This document shows, in pieces, positions 1 through 5,072 of a stretch of 5,072 nt of DNA. Below the pieces are notes generated by a model that ran no database searches, had not been told where the DNA came from, and saw only the letters and a program-made list of their open reading frames with translations. The stretch is from NCBI GenBank assembly GCA_024230695.1, contig JAAERC010000647.1:1-5072 (forward strand), written 5' to 3'. Position numbers and translations under genes: made by a program. How positions within the stretch are numbered: the first letter of the stretch is position 1; each line of letters starts with the position of its first letter. This DNA is from Candidatus Zixiibacteriota bacterium. Its GTDB lineage: Bacteria > Zixibacteria > MSB-5A5 > GN15 > PGXB01.

Positions 1-54
1 ATGCAAGCGATGTTTTCCTACAATCTCTTCTTTCTTTTCTTTACTTACTGACAC
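1..54 (-). CDS. rpsO: 30S ribosomal protein S15, N-terminal fragment (3' end outside window)
   Basis: S15 binds 16S rRNA in the central domain and is an early assembly protein of the small subunit. Only the first 18 codons are present, reading MSVSKEKKEEIVGKHRLH. This matches the usual S15 start (M-S/A-x-T/S-K-E-x-K-x-E-I-I-x-x-F-x-x-H, normally followed by EKDTGSPEVQ, which would lie beyond the window). I chose the GTG at 54 over the in-frame ATG at 63: the strong AAAGGAG at 70..64 abuts that ATG with no spacer but sits 9 bases from the GTG, and starting at the GTG gives the family's normal N-terminus. The gene follows ribF after a 14-base gap, the normal position of rpsO in this operon. Identification rests on a short peptide plus context, so it is good but not certain. 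Confidence 0.87.
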   Translation of the reverse strand, partial: MSVSKEKKEEIVGKHRLH

Positions 55-63
55 TTCCGTCAT

Positions 64-70
64 CTCCTTT
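64..70 (-). promoter_or_regulatory. Shine-Dalgarno of rpsO, sharing bases with the ribF stop
   Basis: The minus strand reads TAAAGGAGATGACGGAAGTG from 71 to 52. The ribF stop TAA (71..69) shares two bases with AAAGGAG (70..64). The spacer to GTG at 54 is 9 bases. The spacer to the ATG at 63 would be zero, so this site decides the start in favour of GTG. It is the strongest ribosome binding site in the window, as expected for a highly expressed ribosomal protein gene. Confidence 0.8.
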
Positions 71-998
71 ATTTCGTTAACTTCAATATATGTTCTTTAT
101 CTTTTTTTATCTTTTCGACAAGTTTATCGGTGGTTTCAAATTTCTGATTCTCGCGAACAAAAGTTTCGGGATAACAAGTTAAATCATCACCATAGATATC
201 TTTATTAAAATCAAAAATATTAACCTCAGTAGATTTAGCTCTATTAGGATCAAAATGATTATTTCCTATAAACATCATCCCATTATATTTACTACCATCA
301 TGTTCAACACCGCAAGAATATACACCATCAACCGGCAACAATTTACGCTCATGAAAATCTATATTGGCTGTAGGATAACCAAGTTTTCTTCCCAATCCAA
401 TCCCCTTGATTACCTTGCCTGAAATTGGATAAGGATGGTTAAACATGTTTAAAGCCAGATCTAAATCATGTCCGGCAATCAGACGTCTGATCCGCGATGA
501 TGAAATTGGACTGCCATCAACAAGGATTGGATTAACAACTTCCAAATCAAACGAATAGATCTTGGATAATCCCATCAAGTCGTTAATAGTTCCGGATCTG
601 TTTTTGCCGAAAGCGTGATCATACCCAACTACTAATTTTTTTAGATTTAATTTTTGGGTCAAATAGCTTTTAATAAAATCTTCCGCCGTTAAATCCATAA
701 GTTTTCTGGTAAAATTCAATACCATCAGCTTCCCATCCATATACTTGGAGAAAAGGGCAACTTTTTCTTCCCAAGTCGATAAAAGCGGAGGAGGATCATC
801 AGGCGTGACCAAAACCCGTGGGTGCGGTTCAAAAGTGATGGCCACCGCTCCCATGTTCATCGTTTTGGCCGATTCCATCAAATGCCTGAGGATTTCCTGA
901 TGTCCGCTATGTACCCCATCAAAAGTACCAATGGTTACAACAACCGCTTTGCCGTCGCCGTTGTATTCATCAATATTATTAATTACTTCCAAGCTCAA
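69..998 (-). CDS. ribF: Bifunctional riboflavin kinase / FAD synthetase (RibF)
   Basis: This cytosolic enzyme phosphorylates riboflavin to FMN with its C-terminal kinase domain and adenylates FMN to FAD with its N-terminal nucleotidyltransferase domain. The 309 residues match the usual length of about 300-320. N-terminal domain: GTFDGVHSGHQ at 24-34 (HxGH-type nucleotide site), TFEPHP at 55-60, GYDHAFGKNRSG at 125-136 and ISSSRIRR at 165-172. Kinase domain: GRKLGYPTANI at 203-213, with the PTAN Thr210 and Asn212 that bind metal and ATP in the family, and EVNIFDF at 258-264, whose Glu258 aligns with the catalytic base. The segment between them reads FIGNNHFDP where the family usually has NIGxRPTF, a divergent loop. 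The start is TTG at 998: an in-frame TAG lies at 1010..1008, AGGG sits 7 bases upstream, and the only nearby alternative is TTG at 992. The start overlaps the truB stop by four bases (TTGA), suggesting translational coupling. Confidence 0.97.
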   Translation of the reverse strand: MSLEVINNIDEYNGDGKAVVVTIGTFDGVHSGHQEILRHLMESAKTMNMGAVAITFEPHPRVLVTPDDPPPLLSTWEEKVALFSKYMDGKLMVLNFTRKLMDLTAEDFIKSYLTQKLNLKKLVVGYDHAFGKNRSGTINDLMGLSKIYSFDLEVVNPILVDGSPISSSRIRRLIAGHDLDLALNMFNHPYPISGKVIKGIGLGRKLGYPTANIDFHERKLLPVDGVYSCGVEHDGSKYNGMMFIGNNHFDPNRAKSTEVNIFDFNKDIYGDDLTCYPETFVRENQKFETTDKLVEKIKKDKEHILKLTK

Positions 999-1933
999 TT
1001 CAGTACCCTAACATAAGTAAAAAATGATTTTCCCTTATAGCTGTCCAGTTCTGAAGAACCTACTTCAGATATCCCAATTGCCTTGATCTTGCCATTGTAA
1101 TCTCTCAAACTGATAAACTCCTGGGGCTGAAAATCCCCATCAATACCAACAATATCCTGATATTGCGGTGACCTTCCCGAAATTATCAATGAACTGAATT
1201 CCTCATTTACTTTAATTGAAGGAAATCTGAGAACCGATTCAATCGGTTTTATATAGTTTGCCAGTGTTCCATCATTTTTGAACAGCTCAACTTCCTTAAG
1301 TGATGATGTATCCTCTAAAGAATAATTGCCAACTTTTGTTCTTTTCAATGCGGAAAGATAAGCTCCGCAACCAATATTATCACCAATATCATTGGCTATT
1401 GTTCGGATATATGTACCTTTGGAACAGGATACTTCAAATTTAATTACTGGTGAATTATAATTGATTAAATTAATGGCATTTATAAATACATTGCGTAATG
1501 GTGTCTCAACAACTTCACCTTTTCTTGCCGATTTATATAACCTTTTTCCATTTACCTTTACGGCTGAAAACATTGGGACATTTTGTTTTATGGCACCTTT
1601 GAAAGAAGACAATACAGAAATAATATCAGTTTCACCCAGATTTGGCACTTCATCAAAAGGTGTTTCTGTATCAATGCCCTCTGCATCATAGGTTGATGAA
1701 CGCTGTCCCAAGGTGACTTCGGCCTCATATGTTTTATCAACATCGGTAATAAAACGGGCGATTTTTGTTGCCTGACCAAGACAGATCACCATCAAACCTG
1801 TCGCTCTTGGATCAAGCGTTCCGGTATGACCGATTTTTTTCTGCCCAAGTAATAATCTCAGGCTATCGACAACATCATGACTTGTCTGGCCAAACGGTTT
1901 GTCGCACAATAATATTCCGTTATACTGATGCAT
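995..1933 (-). CDS. truB: tRNA pseudouridine(55) synthase TruB
   Basis: TruB isomerises U55 in the T-loop of most elongator tRNAs to pseudouridine and also acts as a tRNA folding chaperone. From ATG at 1933 the protein has 312 residues, typical for the longer bacterial form. Visible motifs are NGILLCDKP at 5-13, GHTGTLDPRATGLM at 35-48 with the catalytic Asp41, KTYEAEVTLG at 67-76, QNVPMFSAVKVNGKRLY at 117-133, SKGTYIRTIANDIG at 171-184 and GAYLSALKRTKVG at 190-202. Residues from about 240 to the end should form the small C-terminal PUA-like domain. The segment 117-124 reads QNVPMFSA where QxPPxxSA is usual, a mild change. ATG at 1933 is preferred to the adjacent TTG at 1936 because AAAGG at 1946..1942 is 8 bases from the ATG and 5 from the TTG; an in-frame TGA at 1948..1946 excludes longer forms. 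The gene overlaps the 3' end of nrnA by 14 bases. Confidence 0.98.
   Translation of the reverse strand: MHQYNGILLCDKPFGQTSHDVVDSLRLLLGQKKIGHTGTLDPRATGLMVICLGQATKIARFITDVDKTYEAEVTLGQRSSTYDAEGIDTETPFDEVPNLGETDIISVLSSFKGAIKQNVPMFSAVKVNGKRLYKSARKGEVVETPLRNVFINAINLINYNSPVIKFEVSCSKGTYIRTIANDIGDNIGCGAYLSALKRTKVGNYSLEDTSSLKEVELFKNDGTLANYIKPIESVLRFPSIKVNEEFSSLIISGRSPQYQDIVGIDGDFQPQEFISLRDYNGKIKAIGISEVGSSELDSYKGKSFFTYVRVLN
1006..1009 (-). promoter_or_regulatory. Weak Shine-Dalgarno of ribF
   Basis: AGGG lies 7 bases upstream of TTG at 998, inside the last codons of truB. It supports that TTG over the in-frame TTG at 992, which would be 13 bases away. The short match together with a TTG start suggests modest initiation that relies on ribosomes finishing truB. 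Confidence 0.55.
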
Positions 1934-2921
1934 CAACCAAGCCTTTCAAATTATCCAGCAACTTTTTGCGAGATTCTTTTTGAGATGATTTCATAACAAA
2001 TCCGGATGCATTTCGATGTCCGCCGCCGCCATAAATATGCGCAACTTTAGAAACATTTATATTGCCCTTTGACCGCAGGGACACTTTGATATTTTTGTCT
2101 TCAAGTTCCTTTAAAAGAGCTCCAACCAAGGCATTTTCGGTATGCAGAGTGTATTCCGCTAAACCATCGAAATCACCGAATGATGCATTGTGCTTCTTAA
2201 TATTTTCTTTATTAAGTTCCATCAAACATATTTTCCCGTTTTCATAGAACTCCGCATCCTCAAGCATTTTGCCGGTCATTTTTAATATGGACGGTGGTAT
2301 AGAATAATATATATCGTCGCATATTTTCCGGGGGTTTGCACCCCGTTCTATTAATACTCCAACAAGTTCCATTGTTCTGCGACTAGTCGATTCAAAGCGA
2401 AAACGACCTGTATCAGTCAGGATGCCAGTATATAACAAAGAAGCGGTTTTTCTGTCAATCGTATGATCTATACCAAGAAAATACTCCGTAAGAATCTCTG
2501 AGGTCGATGATGATGAAGAATTCACAATATTAATATTTCCAAACTCACTATTATCAGGATGATGATCAATATTAATAATCGGGATATTATCAATAATTAA
2601 TTCTTGTGCTTTAGCCAATCTCTCAAGATTTGAGCAATCCAGAACCACTATCAAATCAGGCTTTTTTTCAACTTCTTTAATAGAGTAATTATTAATGTCT
2701 CTTATTACTTCAATATCAGGAAGATTTTTATATAAACCGGGAAATGCACCATCATTTATAATCACGACATCTTTACCGCAATCTAAAATGTAGTTTTGAA
2801 AAGCTAACTGCGAACCGATCGAATCACCATCGGGAGCGGAATGTGAAAAAATTAAAACCGATCTGGAATCTGCGACAGCCTTTTGAATATCGTTATATGT
2901 CTTCTGTATTTTTGTGCTCAT
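1920..2921 (-). CDS. nrnA: DHH/DHHA1 phosphoesterase, NrnA-type nanoRNase / pAp phosphatase
   Basis: NrnA-type enzymes degrade RNA oligonucleotides of about 2-5 nucleotides, and many also dephosphorylate 3'-phosphoadenosine 5'-phosphate; some members hydrolyse pApA or other linear dinucleotides from cyclic dinucleotide turnover. The preferred substrate here cannot be read from sequence. The 333 residues fit the family. The DHH domain carries the full set of Mn-binding motifs: SHSAPDGDSIGS with His27, Asp31 and Asp33; VVLDCSN with Asp95; DHHPDNSEFG with Asp119-His120-His121; and TGILTDTGRFRFE with Asp170. The C-terminal DHHA1 domain ends in GGGGHRNASG at 298-307, which binds the substrate phosphate in the family. 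A short serine run (135-139) sits where DPxAxST is more usual. ATG at 2921 is the only plausible start: an in-frame TAA lies at 2942..2940 and no ATG, GTG or TTG occurs between the ATG and motif I. The gene therefore overlaps rbfA by 29 bases. Confidence 0.96.
   Translation of the reverse strand: MSTKIQKTYNDIQKAVADSRSVLIFSHSAPDGDSIGSQLAFQNYILDCGKDVVIINDGAFPGLYKNLPDIEVIRDINNYSIKEVEKKPDLIVVLDCSNLERLAKAQELIIDNIPIINIDHHPDNSEFGNINIVNSSSSSTSEILTEYFLGIDHTIDRKTASLLYTGILTDTGRFRFESTSRRTMELVGVLIERGANPRKICDDIYYSIPPSILKMTGKMLEDAEFYENGKICLMELNKENIKKHNASFGDFDGLAEYTLHTENALVGALLKELEDKNIKVSLRSKGNINVSKVAHIYGGGGHRNASGFVMKSSQKESRKKLLDNLKGLVDASV
1942..1946 (-). promoter_or_regulatory. Shine-Dalgarno of truB, inside nrnA
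   Basis: AAAGG in the 3' end of nrnA lies 8 bases before ATG at 1933 and only 5 before the adjacent TTG at 1936, which favours the ATG as the truB start. Confidence 0.6.
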
Positions 2922-3267
2922 CCTCTTCCGATATCTTATTTAACAGCTGTTCGATTCTCATTCCTTGTTCAATTGATGGGTCAAATTCAAATGTTATTTC
3001 AGGGACTGCTTTAATATTTAAAAGGCGACCTAATTTAAACTGGATTCTGCCACGATTTTTATTGAAATAACGAGAGGCTTCAGTTTTTTGTTTATCATCA
3101 CCCAAAACCGAATAATATATTGTGGCATATCTCAGATCATCGGTAACCTCAACATCGGTAAATGTAATCATAGCAGTAAGATTTGTGGCGCACTCCAGCT
3201 CCAGAAGATTTCGTACGTCGCGAAGCATCTGTGAGCCAACTCTTTTTGAACGTTTAAATTGTCTCAT
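2893..3267 (-). CDS. rbfA: 30S ribosome-binding factor RbfA
   Basis: RbfA is a late-stage maturation factor that binds the 30S subunit near the 5' helix region of 16S rRNA and is needed for 16S processing, especially in the cold. The 124 residues fit the family (about 110-135). The protein is one KH-like domain: a basic N-terminus with KRVGSQMLRDV at 8-18, the signature VEVTDDLRYATIYYSVLG at 39-56, LGRLL at 79-83 and VPEITFEFDPSIEQGMRIEQL at 88-108 (helix-strand-helix end of the family profile). An acidic tail, SEEDEHKNTEDI, follows. The conserved AxG that forms the helix kink in E. coli RbfA reads N71-R72-G73 here. ATG at 3267 has AGG of an AGGTGAT sequence 7 bases upstream. The gene follows the DUF503 gene after 8 bases and overlaps nrnA by 29. 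Confidence 0.97.
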   Translation of the reverse strand: MRQFKRSKRVGSQMLRDVRNLLELECATNLTAMITFTDVEVTDDLRYATIYYSVLGDDKQKTEASRYFNKNRGRIQFKLGRLLNIKAVPEITFEFDPSIEQGMRIEQLLNKISEEDEHKNTEDI

Positions 3268-3270
3268 AAC

Positions 3271-3277
3271 ATCACCT
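3271..3277 (-). promoter_or_regulatory. Shine-Dalgarno of rbfA, containing part of the ylxP stop
   Basis: The minus strand reads TAGGTGATGTTATG from 3278 to 3265. AGGTGAT matches the 3' part of the anti-Shine-Dalgarno complement, and its first two bases belong to the TAG stop (3278..3276) of the upstream gene. The ribosome ending ylxP would stop directly on this site. Confidence 0.6.
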
Positions 3278-3557
3278 AAATAATTTCAACCTGATAATCA
3301 CAAATATACATCTCATTTTCATTCTCTATCATATTGATAACCTTGGCGATTACCTGATCAGAAAACTGTTTATCATTACTGACGATGGCTACACCAAGAC
3401 ATGCCCGGCGATGACTATCGTTATAATCTACTTCAGCCGCCGAGACATTAAACTTATTTCTTACTCTTGTCAGCAATGATTTTATCCTTCTACGCTTCTC
3501 CTTTAACGAATTAACACCAGGAAGATTTAACTCAACTACAACCGTGCCAATAATCAA
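3276..3557 (-). CDS. ylxP: DUF503 family protein (YlxP-like)
   Basis: This small conserved protein lies between infB and rbfA in many bacteria. Its biochemical role is not firmly established; position and reported links to RbfA suggest a function in ribosome assembly or translation (inference). The 93 residues match the family length. Family hallmarks are a first beta strand MIIGTVVVEL at 1-10, SLKEKR at 17-22 followed by a basic helix RRRIKSLLTRVRNKF, VSAAEVD at 38-44, and LGVAIVSND at 54-62. No membrane segment or signal peptide is seen. The start is TTG at 3557: an in-frame TAA at 3569..3567 leaves no other conventional start upstream, no ATG occurs before the middle of the protein, and AAGGA sits 6 bases upstream. 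The TTG overlaps the infB TGA by four bases (TTGA). Confidence 0.94.
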   Translation of the reverse strand: MIIGTVVVELNLPGVNSLKEKRRRIKSLLTRVRNKFNVSAAEVDYNDSHRRACLGVAIVSNDKQFSDQVIAKVINMIENENEMYICDYQVEII

Positions 3558-5072
3558 GTAACATCCTTATTTTGTGAGTCTTCCAATGTTCTGGCGATTT
3601 CTTCGATTTCATAAGCTTCAATTAGATCGCCTACTTTAATATCGTTAAAGTTTTCAATACCAATTCCGCATTCATACCCATTAGTGACTTCACGGGCATC
3701 ATCCTTAAATCGTCTTAATGAAACCAGACCACCAGTATGAATAATTATTCCCTCTCTGGTGATATGAACTTTATTTACACGCTTGATAGTTCCTTCTTTT
3801 ACAAAGCAACCAGCCACGGCACCGATTTTCGGGACTTTAAACACCTGGCGAACTTCCGCTAAACCGCTGAATACTTCTTTTTCTTCAGGAGCAAGCATTC
3901 CTTCAAGAGCCTTACGAACATCACTCTCGACTTCATAAATAATATCATATTTTCTAATATCGACTTTCTCTTTGGCCGCCATCTCACGTGCTCTGGCATC
4001 TGGAGTAACATTAAACCCAATAATAATTGCTCCTGAGGTCGCCGCAAGAAGTACATTGGATTCGGTTACGGCACCAACGCCCTTATGAAGAATCGTGGTG
4101 CGAACCTCATCGGTTCCAATCTTACCAAGCGTCTCCGCCAGAACCTCTGCGGAACCATCAACATCCGCCTTAATAATCAAACGAAGCTCTTTGATCTGAC
4201 CATCTTTGATCTGAGCATATATATTTTCAAGAGTAGCTCGTCCAAATCCCCGTCGGATTTCATACTCTCTTTTAATTTGAGCTCTTTTTGTTGATATCTG
4301 TCTGGCTTCCTGATCGTCCTTAACAACCATAAAACTGTCACCGGCCTGAGGGACGCCATTTAGACCCGTAAATCGCATTGGAGCCGAAGGACCAACTGAA
4401 TCCAATTTATTTTCCGTATCGCCCAACATTACCCTGATTCTACCATGAAATGTCCCGGCGCAAACAGGGTCACTGGTTCTAACAGTACCCTTTTGAATAA
4501 TTACAGTACAGGATGGACCTCTGCCCTTTTCTAATTTGGCCTCGATAACAATGCCTTGCCCTCTAATAGTGGAATCTGCTTTCAGATCGAGCATTTCGGC
4601 CTGTAAAAGAATCATTTCCAAAAGATTATCAATACCCTGTCCGGTTTTGGCAGAGATCTCAGCCATAATCGTTTTTCCACCCCATTCCTCAGGTGAGAGA
4701 TTGTGGGACGTTAATTGCTGTTTAATAGATTCCACATTTGCCGTCGGTTTATCAATTTTATTTATGGCGACAATAATAGGTACATTGGCGGCGCGTGCAT
4801 GATCAATTGCCTCAATAGTCTGCGGTTTAACACCATCATCTGCGGCGACAACCAATACAACCATATCAGTTACCTGAGCTCCACGAGCGCGCATTGCAGT
4901 AAATGCCTCATGACCTGGAGTATCGATAAAAGTAATATTGCCACCTTTGTTTTTTACGATATAGGCACCAATATGCTGAGTAATAGCACCTGCCTCATCA
5001 CCGACTACATTTGTTTTACGAATAAAATCCAAAAGCGAAGTTTTACCATGGTCAACATGTCCCATTACCGTA
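3554..5072 (-). CDS. infB: Translation initiation factor IF-2, C-terminal part (5' end outside window)
   Basis: IF2 is the GTPase that binds fMet-tRNA on the 30S subunit and promotes subunit joining. The frame is open to the window edge, where codons for T-V precede MGHVDHGKT as in the family's VTVMGHVDHGKT, so the variable N-terminal region lies beyond 5072. Numbering from that Met (5065), 503 residues are visible. G1 is GHVDHGKT at 2-9, G2 GAITQHIGA at 26-34, G3 DTPGHEAF at 48-55 with the catalytic His52, G4 NKID at 102-105 and G5 SAK at 138-140. A beta-barrel domain II follows (about 168-255), then the C1 domain with LRLIIKADVDGSAEVL at 294-309 and the fMet-tRNA-binding C2 domain (about 405-492), with Cys420 in GCFVKEG and Cys466 in GYECGIG. 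A short tail, LEDSQNKDVT, follows the usual ARTL end. All catalytic motifs are intact. The TGA stop overlaps the ylxP TTG. Confidence 0.99.
   Translation of the reverse strand, partial: TVMGHVDHGKTSLLDFIRKTNVVGDEAGAITQHIGAYIVKNKGGNITFIDTPGHEAFTAMRARGAQVTDMVVLVVAADDGVKPQTIEAIDHARAANVPIIVAINKIDKPTANVESIKQQLTSHNLSPEEWGGKTIMAEISAKTGQGIDNLLEMILLQAEMLDLKADSTIRGQGIVIEAKLEKGRGPSCTVIIQKGTVRTSDPVCAGTFHGRIRVMLGDTENKLDSVGPSAPMRFTGLNGVPQAGDSFMVVKDDQEARQISTKRAQIKREYEIRRGFGRATLENIYAQIKDGQIKELRLIIKADVDGSAEVLAETLGKIGTDEVRTTILHKGVGAVTESNVLLAATSGAIIIGFNVTPDARAREMAAKEKVDIRKYDIIYEVESDVRKALEGMLAPEEKEVFSGLAEVRQVFKVPKIGAVAGCFVKEGTIKRVNKVHITREGIIIHTGGLVSLRRFKDDAREVTNGYECGIGIENFNDIKVGDLIEAYEIEEIARTLEDSQNKDVT
3564..3568 (-). 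promoter_or_regulatory. Shine-Dalgarno of ylxP, inside infB
   Basis: AAGGA in the last codons of infB lies 6 bases upstream of TTG at 3557. With the in-frame TAA at 3569..3567 it fixes the start of ylxP at this non-ATG codon. Confidence 0.65.

Noticed and set aside
61..63. ATG at 63 as the start of rpsO.
   Set aside because: The Shine-Dalgarno abuts it with no spacer, and it would add three residues (MTE) before the normal S15 N-terminus. GTG at 54 has a 9-base spacer.
102..108. A7 run on the minus strand forming an A_AAA_AAA heptamer in the ribF frame, a possible -1 frameshift or transcriptional slippage site.
   Set aside because: It lies in the Lys-rich last codons of ribF. A -1 shift meets TAA after one codon, losing only the final residues. 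There is no evident downstream stimulator, so it is best explained by AT-rich lysine codons.
822..1016. Plus-strand open frame opposite ribF, and similar plus-strand frames at 1461..1691, 1765..1983, 2062..2247, 2843..3070, 4085..4294 and 4536..4802.
   Set aside because: All are antisense to well-identified genes, resemble no family I know and have no supporting context. They are shadows of the coding strand.
1588..1779. Minus-strand alternative frames inside truB (1588..1779) and inside infB (3859..4056, 4177..4359).
   Set aside because: They are wholly nested in conserved genes in another frame and their translations look like out-of-frame sequence.
2499..2519. Short GAT/TCA-type triplet repeat (serine run) in nrnA as a possible variable microsatellite.
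   Set aside because: Five serines encoded by mixed codons (TCT, TCA, TCG) at a variable family position. It is too short and impure to suggest phase variation.
5063..5065. ATG at 5065 as the true start of infB.
   Set aside because: It falls inside the IF2 motif VTVMGHVDHGKT just before the P-loop, and the frame stays open to the window edge. It is an internal Met of a gene that continues beyond the window.
1..5072. Search for a mobile element, CRISPR array, defence or other novel system.
   Set aside because: Every base is accounted for by a tightly packed housekeeping operon, apart from gaps of 14 and 8 bases that hold ribosome binding sites. There is no room or signal for an accessory system.

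Overview
The window holds seven genes, all on the minus strand, packed end to end with no gap longer than 14 bases. Read in the direction of transcription (right to left) they are infB (5' end beyond the window), a DUF503/YlxP-family gene, rbfA, nrnA, truB, ribF and the first 18 codons of rpsO (3' end beyond the window). This is the classic translation and ribosome-maturation operon (nusA-infB-ylxP-rbfA-nrnA-truB-ribF-rpsO type). nusA would be expected to the right of position 5072 and the rest of rpsO, often followed by pnp, to the left of position 1. Neither is visible here.

The genes serve linked purposes. IF2 places initiator tRNA on the ribosome. RbfA, and probably YlxP, act in small-subunit maturation. 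TruB makes pseudouridine 55 in tRNA. NrnA degrades very short RNA oligonucleotides, the end products of mRNA decay. RpsO is ribosomal protein S15. RibF makes FMN and FAD and travels with this operon in many bacteria.

The organism is a bacterium with AT-rich DNA (about 40% G+C by eye, not computed). An nrnA gene between rbfA and truB argues against the enterobacterial version of the operon. Some protein details (GYDHAFG in RibF, loss of the AxG motif in RbfA) resemble what I associate with the Bacteroidetes/FCB side of the tree and its candidate relatives. This is a weak placement made from memory; a Gram-positive or other deep lineage cannot be excluded.

Expression looks strongly coupled. 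Four of the six junctions overlap: two share a four-base TTGA start/stop, one overlaps by 14 bases and one by 29. At the other two junctions the Shine-Dalgarno sequence of the next gene contains part of the stop codon of the previous one. Three of the six starts inside the window are non-ATG (TTG for ylxP and ribF, GTG for rpsO). I see no internal terminator, convincing internal promoter, mobile element, repeat array or RNA gene, and no undescribed system. The interest lies in start-codon architecture and a few lineage-specific residue changes.
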